Source: Lachnospiraceae bacterium (GTDB lineage: Bacteria; Bacillota; Clostridia; Lachnospirales; Lachnospiraceae). Taken from it: a DNA stretch of 53,783 nt. The notes beneath the pieces are model-generated. The model was not told the DNA's origin. It searched no databases and saw nothing but the letters and a program-made list of their open reading frames with translations. The stretch lies in the NCBI GenBank assembly GCA_024691125.1, contig JAILNV010000227.1, forward strand, positions 1 to 53,783, in the 5' to 3' direction. Shown one piece after another: positions 28,405 through 38,242 of the stretch. The first letter of the stretch is position 1, and every line of letters begins with the position of its first letter. The position numbers were made by a program, and so were the translations under genes.

Positions 28405-29283
28405 ATGTGGGTTGCTGATAAATGGACGGATTATGAAGTTATTGATACAGACAGGGGAGAGAAGCTTGAAAGATGGGGAAGCTATCTTCTGATACGCCCC
28501 GATCCGCAGGTCATCTGGGAAACAGGCAGAAATAAACCCGGATGGGAGAAACCCAACGCACATTATCACAGAAGCAGCAAAGGCGGAGGTGAATGGGAAT
28601 TCTTCGATCTTCCGGATCAATGGTCAATAACCTACGGAAGCCTTACCTTCAACCTTAAGCCATTCTCTTTTAAACATACCGGACTCTTTCCGGAACAGGC
28701 CGCTAACTGGGACTGGTTTTCAGAAATTATAAGAAATGAAAAAAAGCCGATACGCGTTCTGAATCTGTTTGCCTATACCGGCGGCGCCACTCTGGCTGCG
28801 GCAAATGCCGGTGCACAGGTTACCCATGTTGATGCTTCCAAGGGAATGGTAACGTGGGCAAAAGAAAACGCAGTCAGTTCAGGTCTTAAGGATGCACCTA
28901 TACGCTGGCTTGTCGATGACTGCGTCAAATTCGTGGAACGCGAGATAAGACGGGGAAACAAATATGATGCCATCATAATGGATCCTCCATCCTACGGACG
29001 CGGTCCCAAGGGTGAGATCTGGAAGATAGAGGATTCAATATATCCTTTTATCGGACTGTGTACCCAGATACTTGCCGATAATCCTCTTTTCTTTCTTGTC
29101 AATTCATATACTACAGGATTACAGCCGGCAGTCCTTTCATATATGATGAATACTGCGTTGGTAAAGAAATTCGGGGGGCAGGTAGATGCAGGTGAAATAG
29201 GTCTCCCGGTCACATCCTCCGGACTGATCCTTCCATGCGGAGCCTCGGGAAGATACTGCAGTTCCCGGTGCAATGCTTCTTAA
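28405..29283 (+). CDS. Class I SAM-dependent methyltransferase (rRNA methylase-like)
   Basis: 292 residues. N-terminal beta region to about 100, then a SAM fold: RVLNLFAYTGGATLAAANAG (motif I), THVDAS, and IIMDPPSYGRGPKG (motif IV, the DPPSYG form of RlmI/RlmL-like enzymes). It lacks a PUA domain. Substrate is probably rRNA or another RNA but is not proven. GGGAGAGG lies before ATG. It converges on the DUF2752 gene 23 bp away. Confidence 0.88.
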   Translation: MWVADKWTDYEVIDTDRGEKLERWGSYLLIRPDPQVIWETGRNKPGWEKPNAHYHRSSKGGGEWEFFDLPDQWSITYGSLTFNLKPFSFKHTGLFPEQAANWDWFSEIIRNEKKPIRVLNLFAYTGGATLAAANAGAQVTHVDASKGMVTWAKENAVSSGLKDAPIRWLVDDCVKFVEREIRRGNKYDAIIMDPPSYGRGPKGEIWKIEDSIYPFIGLCTQILADNPLFFLVNSYTTGLQPAVLSYMMNTALVKKFGGQVDAGEIGLPVTSSGLILPCGASGRYCSSRCNAS

Positions 29284-29306
29284 ATCCAATAAATACCTTT
29301 ACCGGC

Positions 29307-29852
29307 TCAGATAAGATGTATATCATATTTAATGAGCAGGACAAGCTTTACGATCCACTGAACTATCGTGAGGGCTATTCCTATATACACAAAGATCAGT
29401 ATCCTTCCGTCCTTATAATCGATTTGCCGCCACGTCATTTTCCGATTTTCTTTACATGTTTGTCCGGCAGTTTTCTTTTTGATTTCAGCGGAGTCTGAAG
29501 CACCCAATCCGGAAATACCCAACAGAGACCGGTCCCGGTGTATCAGGATAAACATCCTGATCATGAAGACAATATATACAGCTGCGGCATACAGTACAGT
29601 CGGATGGCATATGAAGCTCTTTAAGATATGTCCCTGAAATAAGGCTATGGCTGCTCTTGTGCCTCCGCATCCCGGGCAGTATAGTCCGGTCAGCGTTTCA
29701 AAATAGCAGTCGGGAACCCTCGTAAGCCACGAATCACCGAATACCCATATAAATATGGCTGCAGCAACTGCCGCAGCCAATAACCATTTACCGATTTCAT
29801 AAAATGTTTTATCTATAGTTCCGGGCATTTTTATTCTTTGTACGTCTTGCAT
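29307..29852 (-). CDS. DUF2752 membrane protein
   Basis: 181 residues. The hallmark CPGCGGTRAAIALFQGH of DUF2752 is at about 59-75, between a first membrane segment (about 22-41) and others near 87-105 and 155-175. A hydrophilic Lys-rich loop lies at about 120-145. Members of unknown function often sit near other small envelope proteins, as here: the start codon follows directly on the stop of the DUF4190 gene with no gap. A later ATG (codon 9) is possible. Neither has a strong ribosome binding site. Confidence 0.85.
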   Translation of the reverse strand: MQDVQRIKMPGTIDKTFYEIGKWLLAAAVAAAIFIWVFGDSWLTRVPDCYFETLTGLYCPGCGGTRAAIALFQGHILKSFICHPTVLYAAAVYIVFMIRMFILIHRDRSLLGISGLGASDSAEIKKKTAGQTCKENRKMTWRQIDYKDGRILIFVYIGIALTIVQWIVKLVLLIKYDIHLI

Positions 29853-30536
29853 TTACAGATCAAAAACTTCATCAACCGAGTTTCTTATTTCTCCGTCCGA
29901 AAGATATCCCCCCAGCATAACCAGTCCCAGAATAAGGCCAAGACCTCCGGTAATAAGTCCCGCTATAGCCATCCCTTTTCCGTCATAGTGCTTGGTAAGA
30001 GTGATAATACCAAGAACTATCGCCGCTATGCATAAAGGAAGATTTGCGCAGGAGCATATACAGCAAACCATCGAAATGATGCCACATATAAGTGATGCAA
30101 TGGAAAACCCGATATAGCCTCCGCCTTCCGTATATCCGTCATTGTAAGAATATCCGCCCTGATATCCGGCATCATAATAATTACTGCTGTCTGCGGTTCC
30201 CTCCGAACCTGTATCATAGCTTCCCGACGAACCGGAATCTGTATTATTGCTGTTGTCAGACCCCGTATCCCCGGCCATGGTATGGAATGCTTCACTTGCC
30301 GTATTATTAAGATCCTCAGCAGCCTGAACCGCTGATGCCTCAGCTTCCTCAATACCCTGCGAAGTACCGATCGACGCATCTGTTCCCGGAGCATCGGAAC
30401 TAAATCCGGCCGACCCGGAATCCACAGCATTCTCTGTTACCGGAGAAGAAGTATCGTTATCATCATAAAGCCTTGCTCCGCATGATGTACAAAATTTGGT
30501 TCCGCTGTTTTCACTTCCGCACATACTACATTTCAT
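29853..30536 (-). CDS. Zinc-ribbon plus DUF4190 membrane protein
   Basis: 227 residues. An N-terminal zinc ribbon CSMC...CTSC (about 3-19) is followed by a very low-complexity Ser/Asp/Gly/Tyr linker (about 25-140) and a DUF4190-type pair of membrane segments (about 143-215), GFSIASLICGIISM and GMAIAGLITGGLGLILG. A cytosolic finger tethered to the membrane by a flexible linker is the visible architecture. Function unknown. GGGGG precedes the ATG. It forms a two-gene unit with DUF2752. Confidence 0.85.
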   Translation of the reverse strand: MKCSMCGSENSGTKFCTSCGARLYDDNDTSSPVTENAVDSGSAGFSSDAPGTDASIGTSQGIEEAEASAVQAAEDLNNTASEAFHTMAGDTGSDNSNNTDSGSSGSYDTGSEGTADSSNYYDAGYQGGYSYNDGYTEGGGYIGFSIASLICGIISMVCCICSCANLPLCIAAIVLGIITLTKHYDGKGMAIAGLITGGLGLILGLVMLGGYLSDGEIRNSVDEVFDL

Positions 30537-30586
30537 ATTATTTCCCCCGTATTTTCCAAGCTGTATAAAAGGACTGCAATTCCCCT

Positions 30587-30622
30587 TTTAATAAAGTAAA
30601 CGCAGCTGTTACTGCGTTTACT
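30587..30622 (-). terminator. Terminator after dnaJ
   Basis: AGTAAACGCAG (30595-30605) pairs perfectly with CTGCGTTTACT (30612-30622) across a 6-base loop, followed on the minus strand by TTTATTAAAA. Confidence 0.8.
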
Positions 30623-30666
30623 ATATCATAAACCCCACGGGCTTTCAACATTACTGTTATCGGGGA

Positions 30667-31827
30667 TTATTTATTCCAGAATCCCTTCTTCTTTTTATCC
30701 TTCCCTTCAGACTGCTGTTCAACCGCATTAAGCGTATCTCCGCTTACCTTGTCAAATTCCTTAAGCAGCTCCTTCGCCTCATTGCTGAGACGGTCGGGTA
30801 CCTGCACTACCAGTGTTACGTAATGATCGCCTCTTACCTGTTTATTTCTGAGAGATGGCATTCCCTTACCCTTCAGACGCACTCTGGTATCTGTCTGTGT
30901 GCCGGCTTTAACCTCATATATTACCTTGCCGTCTACCGTATCAATGTATATCTCACCACCGAGCGTAGCAACAGCAAAGGAGATGGGAGCCGTAGAATAA
31001 ACATCCATATCGTTTCTCTGGAAGATAGGATGACGCTGGATCACAACCTCGACCAAAAGATCTCCTCTTGGTCCGCCATTCACTCCGGGTTCACCCTTCT
31101 CACGGATACGTACGCTCTGACCGTTATCTATACCTGCCGGAATCGATACCTGTATTTTCTTTCTGCTTGAAATATATCCCGTTCCATGACACTCCGGACA
31201 TTTATCCTTAACCACCTTGCCGCTTCCATGACAATCAGGACAGCTTGACACATTACGCACCATTCCAAACAGTGACTGCTGGGTGTAAACAACCTGGCCC
31301 TTGCCACCACACTTGCTGCAGGTTTCAGGTGATGTACCCGGTCTTGCCCCGGTTCCCTTACAGTTGGTGCAGGGATCCTTAAGCGTAAGCTCGATCTCCT
31401 TATCAACTCCCGTCACAGACTCTTCAAAGGTAATCCTTACACTCGTACGGATATTGGCGCCCTTCATGGGACCGTTACTCGAACCTCCACCCCTAGTTCT
31501 GCCTGCTCCGAACAGATCACCGAAAATATCACCGAAAATATCAGAAAAATCAGCCCCTGTAAAATCAAATCCGCTGCCGAATCCGCCTGATCCTCCGTCA
31601 AAAGCAGCATGTCCGAACTGATCATACTGTCTCCTCTTATCGGGATCGCTAAGTACGGCATATGCTTCGCTTGCTTCCTTGAATTTTTTCTCAGCCTCCT
31701 TATCACCGGGATTTGCATCCGGATGATACTTTTTTGCAAGGGCTCTGTATGCTTTTTTTATCTCAGCCTCATCCGCGCTTTTATTAACGCCTAAGACCTC
31801 ATAGTAATCCCTTTTAGTTTCTGCCAT
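30667..31827 (-). CDS. dnaJ: Chaperone DnaJ
   Basis: 386-residue Hsp40 that delivers substrates to DnaK and stimulates its ATPase. The J domain has HPD at 35-37, then a Gly/Phe-rich region (about 75-115), four CxxCxGxG repeats ([32 protein letters not shown]) binding two zinc ions, and the C-terminal substrate domains. The start at MAETKRDYY is preferred because AGAGG lies just upstream. It is the last gene of the hrcA operon. A copy of the 17-bp near-palindrome lies 33 bases before its start and may give it separate control. Confidence 0.98.
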   Translation of the reverse strand: MAETKRDYYEVLGVNKSADEAEIKKAYRALAKKYHPDANPGDKEAEKKFKEASEAYAVLSDPDKRRQYDQFGHAAFDGGSGGFGSGFDFTGADFSDIFGDIFGDLFGAGRTRGGGSSNGPMKGANIRTSVRITFEESVTGVDKEIELTLKDPCTNCKGTGARPGTSPETCSKCGGKGQVVYTQQSLFGMVRNVSSCPDCHGSGKVVKDKCPECHGTGYISSRKKIQVSIPAGIDNGQSVRIREKGEPGVNGGPRGDLLVEVVIQRHPIFQRNDMDVYSTAPISFAVATLGGEIYIDTVDGKVIYEVKAGTQTDTRVRLKGKGMPSLRNKQVRGDHYVTLVVQVPDRLSNEAKELLKEFDKVSGDTLNAVEQQSEGKDKKKKGFWNK

Positions 31828-31860
31828 TGGTCTACCTCTTGATTTCCTCAACTAATATAA

Positions 31861-31877
31861 CTGTTCCAAACAGTTAC
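31861..31877 (-). repeat. 17-bp dispersed near-palindrome, copy 3 (before dnaJ)
   Basis: CTGTTCCAAACAGTTAC, three differences from copy 1. On the minus strand it reads straight into TATATT, a possible -10 hexamer. Confidence 0.5.
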
Positions 31878-31916
31878 AAATATGCCTTTCAGGCTCAGTG
31901 CATCATAATAACTACA

Positions 31917-31940
31917 GCCCACTCCCGTCAGAGAGTGGGC
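31917..31940 (-). terminator. Hairpin between dnaK and dnaJ
   Basis: GCCCACTC (31917-31924) pairs with GAGTGGGC (31933-31940) across an 8-base loop. No U-run follows, so it is more likely a processing or stability element that separates dnaK from dnaJ expression than a full terminator. Confidence 0.55.
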
Positions 31941-31966
31941 ATATAGCATATCTTAACCTGTAAATC

Positions 31967-33892
<1,926 letters not shown>

Positions 33893-33997
33893 TTATATTT
33901 TTATGTTAAAAGCTTCCTCTTAACCGAAGAACCTTGTTTTGTATATCATGCAGTCGTCCCGGCTTATCATTCCGAATATATCATATCCGGATCATAT

Positions 33998-34705
33998 CTA
34001 AGGTACCACTGCCACCATCGAATGCCTGACCACGCTGTCACGGTACATGTAACCTTTCTGCATTTCCTGTGCCACATGACCGCTTTCGTACTCTTCACTC
34101 TCAACCTGCATTACCGCATTGTGGAAGTCCGGATTGAACTCTGCTCCCAGAGCTTCTATCGGCTTAACTCCGATATTGTCAAGCTCAGTCATAAGCTGCT
34201 TATAGATCATGCGCATTCCTTCCGTGAACGGAGAATCCGCTTCATCCGCAGGGACTGTATCAAGCCCCCTCTCGAAGTTATCTATAACCGGAAGTATCTT
34301 CTCGATAACTGATTTTGCACCCATCTCATACATGGATGATTTTTCCTTTTCGGTACGCTTGCGGAAATTATCGAACTCAGCCATCTGACGCTTTACCTGA
34401 TCAGTCAGAGCCTCTATCTTTTCATCCTTTTTATCCTTCTTTTCTTTCTTCTTAAATAGCTTTTTCTTTTCCTTTCCTTCAGCTGCTTCGTCGCTTTCTT
34501 CCGTTTCCGCTTCCGTTTCTCCCTCTTTCGTGGTCTCTTCGGCATCTGCATCCGCGTTTACGTTTTCTTCATTCTGTTGTGTTTCCCCGGCAGCTTCTGT
34601 ATTATCAGAGGATTTATTGTCGTTGTCTTTCCCGCTTTCCTCTTCGGTCACGACAGCCTCATCCTCCTGTATGACAGTCTCTTCATTTAAATCTTTTTCA
34701 GCCAT
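33998..34705 (-). CDS. grpE: Nucleotide exchange factor GrpE
   Basis: 235 residues. It releases ADP from DnaK. The conserved part starts near residue 95: a long dimer helix with AEFDNFRKRTEKEK, then the beta wing with GVKPIEALGAEFNPDFHNAV and VAQEMQKGYMYRDSVVRHSMV. The first 95 residues are extremely acidic and repetitive (Glu, Thr, Asp), followed by a Lys-rich block. AAGGAGC lies upstream of ATG. The 86-bp hairpin insertion lies between hrcA and this gene, so it is in the grpE leader. Confidence 0.97.
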   Translation of the reverse strand: MAEKDLNEETVIQEDEAVVTEEESGKDNDNKSSDNTEAAGETQQNEENVNADADAEETTKEGETEAETEESDEAAEGKEKKKLFKKKEKKDKKDEKIEALTDQVKRQMAEFDNFRKRTEKEKSSMYEMGAKSVIEKILPVIDNFERGLDTVPADEADSPFTEGMRMIYKQLMTELDNIGVKPIEALGAEFNPDFHNAVMQVESEEYESGHVAQEMQKGYMYRDSVVRHSMVAVVP

Positions 34706-34745
34706 TTTTCAACAGCTCCTTTCCAAAACTTTATATTATTTATTT

Positions 34746-34863
34746 TTCCCCTTATGATCTTATTATTGTAAGAAGTACTTCGTACTTCTTCTGAATACGC
34801 TCGCCGCTAAGGCATCATAAGGAATCCACCGTCGCTATCGCTTCCGGTTCCCCTTATGATCTT
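34746..34863 (-). repeat. Hairpin insertion flanked by 16-bp direct repeats, hrcA-grpE junction
   Basis: TTCCCCTTATGATCTT occurs at 34746-34761 and 34848-34863. Between them are 86 bases holding a central inverted copy of the repeat core (ATCATAAGG at about 34813-34822) and a perfect hairpin AGAAGTAC-TTC-GTACTTCT (GAA loop on the transcribed strand). The central copy can pair with either flanking copy, giving two mutually exclusive folds. The element supplies the last codons (Asn-Arg-Lys-Arg-stop) of hrcA. Removing one repeat and the insert leaves an open end one residue shorter at most. Confidence 0.72.
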
Positions 34864-35890
34864 TCTTATAAATACTGTCGAGCTGACTGGTTATGGACTT
34901 CAGTGTCTTTACAACCTTATCGTAATCCATTCGTTTCGGACCTATTATACCTATCGTTCCGCGCATTCCTTCATCAAGCTCATAGGTCGCGGTCACAACA
35001 CTGCAGTCTTTCATGTTATGAACCGGTGATTCCTCACCTATATAAACCTGTATCCCCGTACTGTCCACATCCTGATTGGAAAGTGTTTCATACACGATAT
35101 CCGAAAGCTGTTTCTTCTCTTCAAATGCTGTAATGATCTCACTTGCCTTCTCATGATCACTAAGCTCGGGATACTTGAAAATATTATTTGCACCGCTTGT
35201 ATAGATTTCCAGATCTTCATCGGCCTTGATCGCTTCACCGACAGCATCGATAACATCACTTATAACCTCTGAGTGGATACCTGCCTGCTCTTTCATCTTC
35301 TGGATAGCCGCCAAAGATATTTCCTCTATTGACAGACCGTTAAGGTGCGTATTTAAAAGTATGTTCAGCTTAAGTAAAGTCTCGTCATCAAGATACTGCT
35401 GTACATCTATTATCTCGTTCTTGATTATATTCCCTTCCACAACTATGACCGCCACTATCTGATCGTCACCCATCCTGGACAGCTGTATGAATTTAAGCTT
35501 GTTCTGATGATATCTGGGAGCCGATATCATTGCGGCATAATTCGTATTCACCGACAGAGACTTGGCTATCTGCTTAAGCACCTGTTCCATCTTGTCCGCC
35601 TTCTCGATGAGTATTTCCTTCATCTCATCGACTTCCTTCTCCTTGTCGGCCATAAGGTGATCCACATAAAATCTGTAACCTTTATCGGAAGGAATACGAC
35701 CTGCGGAAGTATGAGGCTGCATTATATATCCCATCTCCTCGAGATCTGCCATTTCATTACGGATAGTGGCAGAACTCAGATTAAGGTCTGTATACTTGGA
35801 TATTGTTCTTGAGCCTACCGGTTCACCTGTATCAAGATAAGTCTTGATTATAGCTAACAGGATCGTTTCCTGTCTGCTGCTTAGCTCCAC
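34835..35890 (-). CDS. hrcA: Heat-shock repressor HrcA
   Basis: 351 residues. It binds CIRCE and blocks its own operon until heat stress. An N-terminal winged helix (about 1-75, with PVGSRTISKYTDLNLSSATI and YIMQPHTSAGRIPSDKGYR) is followed by the GAF-like and dimer domains, ending in MRGTIGIIGPKRMDYDKVV. The start is GTG with GGGAGGTG upstream. The final codons come from the hairpin insertion at 34746-34863. Confidence 0.97.
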   Translation of the reverse strand: MELSSRQETILLAIIKTYLDTGEPVGSRTISKYTDLNLSSATIRNEMADLEEMGYIMQPHTSAGRIPSDKGYRFYVDHLMADKEKEVDEMKEILIEKADKMEQVLKQIAKSLSVNTNYAAMISAPRYHQNKLKFIQLSRMGDDQIVAVIVVEGNIIKNEIIDVQQYLDDETLLKLNILLNTHLNGLSIEEISLAAIQKMKEQAGIHSEVISDVIDAVGEAIKADEDLEIYTSGANNIFKYPELSDHEKASEIITAFEEKKQLSDIVYETLSNQDVDSTGIQVYIGEESPVHNMKDCSVVTATYELDEGMRGTIGIIGPKRMDYDKVVKTLKSITSQLDSIYKKDHKGNRKR

Positions 35891-35926
35891 TGAACAACAC
35901 CTCCCTCTTATATCCTTCCGATACTG

Positions 35927-35953
35927 TTAGCACTCATTAAAGAGGAGTGCTAA
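35927..35953 (-). promoter_or_regulatory. CIRCE operator
   Basis: TTAGCACTC, nine bases, GAGTGCTAA: a perfect CIRCE, the HrcA binding site. It lies between the promoter at 35965-35993 and the hrcA start, so the operon is autoregulated. Confidence 0.98.
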
Positions 35954-35964
35954 CATCTATAGAT

Positions 35965-35993
35965 AAGATATCACTCCATTTCTTATATGTCAA
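35965..35993 (-). promoter_or_regulatory. Promoter of the hrcA-grpE-dnaK-dnaJ operon
   Basis: On the minus strand a perfect TTGACA (35988-35993), 17 bases, TATCTT (35965-35970), with CIRCE just downstream around the transcription start. Confidence 0.85.
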
Positions 35994-36022
35994 GTGTAAT
36001 ATTCGCAGTTTTTTAAAAAGAA

Positions 36023-36057
36023 ACAAACAAAAGGCATCGATATTATAACCGATGCCT
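36023..36057 (-). terminator. Terminator of the DUF6465 gene
   Basis: AGGCATCG (36032-36039) pairs with CGATGCCT (36050-36057). A TTTTGTTTG stretch follows on the minus strand. Confidence 0.85.
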
Positions 36058-36096
36058 GTCCGTTTCATATAAATGATTCCTGAATACTATAGGTAA

Positions 36097-36495
36097 TTAA
36101 ACCTCGAAGTCACACTTAGCTTCTCCATTAACTGTGCAATATACCTTTCCTTCATTTGCGTTGAAGTATGCAACTGCACCTTCGCCTGCCTTCTTGGCAA
36201 CCTCTGCCTTGAGCCAGTCAAGATCAACCTCGTTTCCGTTGAACTGAATTTTAACTGCTACTTCAGCAGCCTTCTTAGCTGCCTTAGGTGCTACTTCCTT
36301 CTTGGGAGCTGCTGCCTTCTTAGCTGCCTTGGGTGCTGCTTCCTTCTTGGGAGCTGCTGCCTTCTTAGCTACTGCTGTTGTCTTCTTGGGAGCTGCTGCC
36401 TTCTTAGCTGCTGCTGTCTTGGTCTCTACTGCTGCATCTGCTTTAACTTCCTCAGCCTTCTTGGGTACAGCTGTAGGTTTCTTAACTTCTGCCAT
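36097..36495 (-). CDS. Lys/Ala-rich histone H1-like protein with DUF6465 domain
   Basis: 132 residues. The first 80 are tandem Ala-Ala-Pro-Lys-Lys units (AAKKAAAPKKE-type), resembling histone H1 tails and bacterial Hc1/AlgP-like DNA-binding proteins. The last 50 residues (VKIQFNGNEVDLDWLKAEV to the end) form a compact acidic DUF6465-type domain found in Lachnospiraceae. The DNA repeats are visible too, with near-identical blocks inside 36290-36420. AGGAG precedes the ATG. A near-perfect promoter suggests very high expression, fitting a nucleoid or polyanion-binding role, which is inference. Confidence 0.85.
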   Translation of the reverse strand: MAEVKKPTAVPKKAEEVKADAAVETKTAAAKKAAAPKKTTAVAKKAAAPKKEAAPKAAKKAAAPKKEVAPKAAKKAAEVAVKIQFNGNEVDLDWLKAEVAKKAGEGAVAYFNANEGKVYCTVNGEAKCDFEV

Positions 36496-36574
36496 GATGA
36501 TCTCCTTTCCTTTTCCCACGACAAGTATAAACTTATGATAAAAAAATTATAAACATTTGTATATAACAATAGGT

Positions 36575-36602
36575 ATTATATCGTATTTTCATGAAATGTC
36601 AA
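36575..36602 (-). promoter_or_regulatory. Near-perfect promoter of the DUF6465 gene
   Basis: On the minus strand TTGACA (36597-36602), 16 bases, TATAAT (36575-36580). Both hexamers are consensus. The leader is about 70 bases, AT-rich. Confidence 0.9.
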
Positions 36603-36642
36603 ATTATAAAAACACAAAAATCAAAATTTCATTAAAACCCAC

Positions 36643-36682
36643 AAAAAAACAGGTTCACGGCATGCCTGTTTTGAACCTGTTT
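36643..36682 (-). terminator. Terminator of the transaldolase gene
   Basis: ACAGGTTCA (36649-36657) pairs with TGAACCTGT (36672-36680), followed on the minus strand by a run of T. Confidence 0.88.
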
Positions 36683-36705
36683 TCCATATTCATTTCACAT
36701 AAATT

Positions 36706-37422
36706 TTAAAGTATGGAATATCCAAGACTCTTTCCGTCATTGACAAACATCTGAACTGTCTCAAGTGAAAGCTGTGTGAGATCCTTTCCGAGATTAGGAA
36801 GCTTGGCAAGTATATTGTTTGTTACCGTAATGATATCCGTTCCGCACTGATCAGCCTGAATTATATTGTACAGTTCACGGCAGCTTGCCCACAACGATAA
36901 GGTTCCGGGTTTCGCCTTACAGATCTCCGTTACCTCTTTCATTACCGGAACGGCATCCACCCCGGTATCAAGTATCCTTCCCGCAAAAACAGAGACTACA
37001 TTCTGTGTCCCTTCAGCAAACGCATCAACGACAGAACGTACCTGCTCGAGTGTAAGGATCGCCGTTGCGTTTATTCTGATACCTTTTGAAGATAACTTCT
37101 TTATAAGAGGTACGCTCGATTCTCCCTTTGAATTGGTAATGGGTATTTTAACGTACACATTATCTCCGAGTGCGGATATGAATTCAGCTTCCTTTTCCAT
37201 GGTATCAAAATCATCTGCAAACACCTCGAGAGAAAGCGGCAGATCGGGTATCTCCTTTATCGCTTCTTTGGCAAAGGTCACATAATCCTTAACACCTGCC
37301 TTTTTCATGAGTGTAGGATTGGTAGTGAATCCCTTCACATATCCTTTCCTGTATTCTTCCTTCATAGCTTCTATGTCCGCGCCATCTGCATAAACCGTTA
37401 CTCTAAGATCTTCAAACTTCAT
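36706..37422 (-). CDS. Transaldolase-like enzyme, likely supplies sedoheptulose-7-phosphate
   Basis: 238 residues, class I aldolase barrel of the transaldolase/TalC group. It has FTTNPTLMKKAGV, LSLEVFADD, VYVKIPITNSKG with the Schiff-base Lys, and GIRINATAILTLEQV and FAGRILDTG. Longer than fructose-6-phosphate aldolase (about 220) and much shorter than TalB. It sits directly downstream of the heptose genes, where making or recycling sedoheptulose-7-phosphate would feed the pathway. The second ATG (37422) is preferred because GGGAG is 7 bases before it. Tandem TTACCGTAA sites upstream suggest separate regulation. Confidence 0.88.
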   Translation of the reverse strand: MKFEDLRVTVYADGADIEAMKEEYRKGYVKGFTTNPTLMKKAGVKDYVTFAKEAIKEIPDLPLSLEVFADDFDTMEKEAEFISALGDNVYVKIPITNSKGESSVPLIKKLSSKGIRINATAILTLEQVRSVVDAFAEGTQNVVSVFAGRILDTGVDAVPVMKEVTEICKAKPGTLSLWASCRELYNIIQADQCGTDIITVTNNILAKLPNLGKDLTQLSLETVQMFVNDGKSLGYSIL

Positions 37423-37494
37423 ACTCATACTCCCTTCTGCTATTGCTTCATTAACCCCTTTTGATCAATTACAGTGAACGAATTAATTTATTAT

Positions 37495-37521
37495 ATTTAC
37501 CGTAACTCATTTACCGTAACT
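37495..37521 (-). promoter_or_regulatory. Tandem direct repeats upstream of the transaldolase
   Basis: ATTTACCGTAACT occurs at 37495-37507 and 37509-37521, each holding the odd palindrome TTACCGTAA, 14 bases apart. On the minus strand they overlap the -35 area of a perfect TATAAT (37490-37495). An operator pair is likely. Confidence 0.5.
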
Positions 37522-37542
37522 TCCTATGAACGCGCCCGTCAC

Positions 37543-38106
37543 TTAAGCATTTATGGCGTTGACCATGAGGTGCCATATTACTCCCTGCCATCCTTCGGCA
37601 TGTGGTGTGATCCTTTCATCACTCACAACAGGAATAAGAACACATGCATCACTGACCTGCTTCGAATATCCCCCGGTTCTTGATACGATCGAGATAACCT
37701 TTGCTCCCCTTTCCTTTGAAAGCTTAAGCGCATTTACAATATTAAGGCTTGTCGTTTCCGAACCACCTCCCACAGAGAATACCATGATGCAGTCTTTATC
37801 ATTAACTCTGGATGTCTTAAGCCACTCACTGAAGGTGGTCTCCCATCCCTCATCGTTGGTACGCGCCGTCAGTTCCGATACATTATCTGTCGGAGCATAG
37901 GTCTCAATCTTTCCTATCTTTCTGAAATCATTTACAGCATGTGAAGCATTGGCTGCGCTTCCCCCTACACCCAGAATAAAAAGACGGCCTCCTTTATCCC
38001 TCACTTCTTTAAGGATCTCAATTCCCTTTGCGATCTCATCTCTTGGTATGGTATTGACGATCTGAACCGTCTCCTCCATATACTTGTCAATGTAGCTTGT
38101 ACCCAT
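37543..38106 (-). CDS. gmhA: SIS-domain isomerase, GmhA-like (sedoheptulose-7-phosphate isomerase)
   Basis: 187 residues. It would convert sedoheptulose-7-phosphate to D-glycero-D-manno-heptose-7-phosphate. SIS fold motifs are LFILGVGGSAANASHAVNDF, VFSVGGGSETTSLNIVNAL and VSRTGGY, and the C-terminal ITPHAEGWQGVIWHLMVNAI contains the His expected in GmhA. The start at MGTSYID is favoured by AGGAGG just upstream; the frame is open further but without signal. It lies in one run with the heptose kinase and the HddC-GmhB fusion. Confidence 0.85.
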   Translation of the reverse strand: MGTSYIDKYMEETVQIVNTIPRDEIAKGIEILKEVRDKGGRLFILGVGGSAANASHAVNDFRKIGKIETYAPTDNVSELTARTNDEGWETTFSEWLKTSRVNDKDCIMVFSVGGGSETTSLNIVNALKLSKERGAKVISIVSRTGGYSKQVSDACVLIPVVSDERITPHAEGWQGVIWHLMVNAINA

Positions 38107-38242
38107 TATCTGTAACCTCCTGTTTATATATTTAGCAAACGACAAAGACATCTTTAATTTTTCGTTTGCTATATACTCATTATCGCCGGTCACTCTTTCA
38201 TGTTCCGTTTCCGGCCTGTCCCGCCATATATTTTTCTGATCA

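Noticed and set aside
29307-30536. DUF2752 and DUF4190 genes as part of the heat-shock operon
   Set aside because: A strong terminator (30595-30622) lies between dnaJ and these genes.
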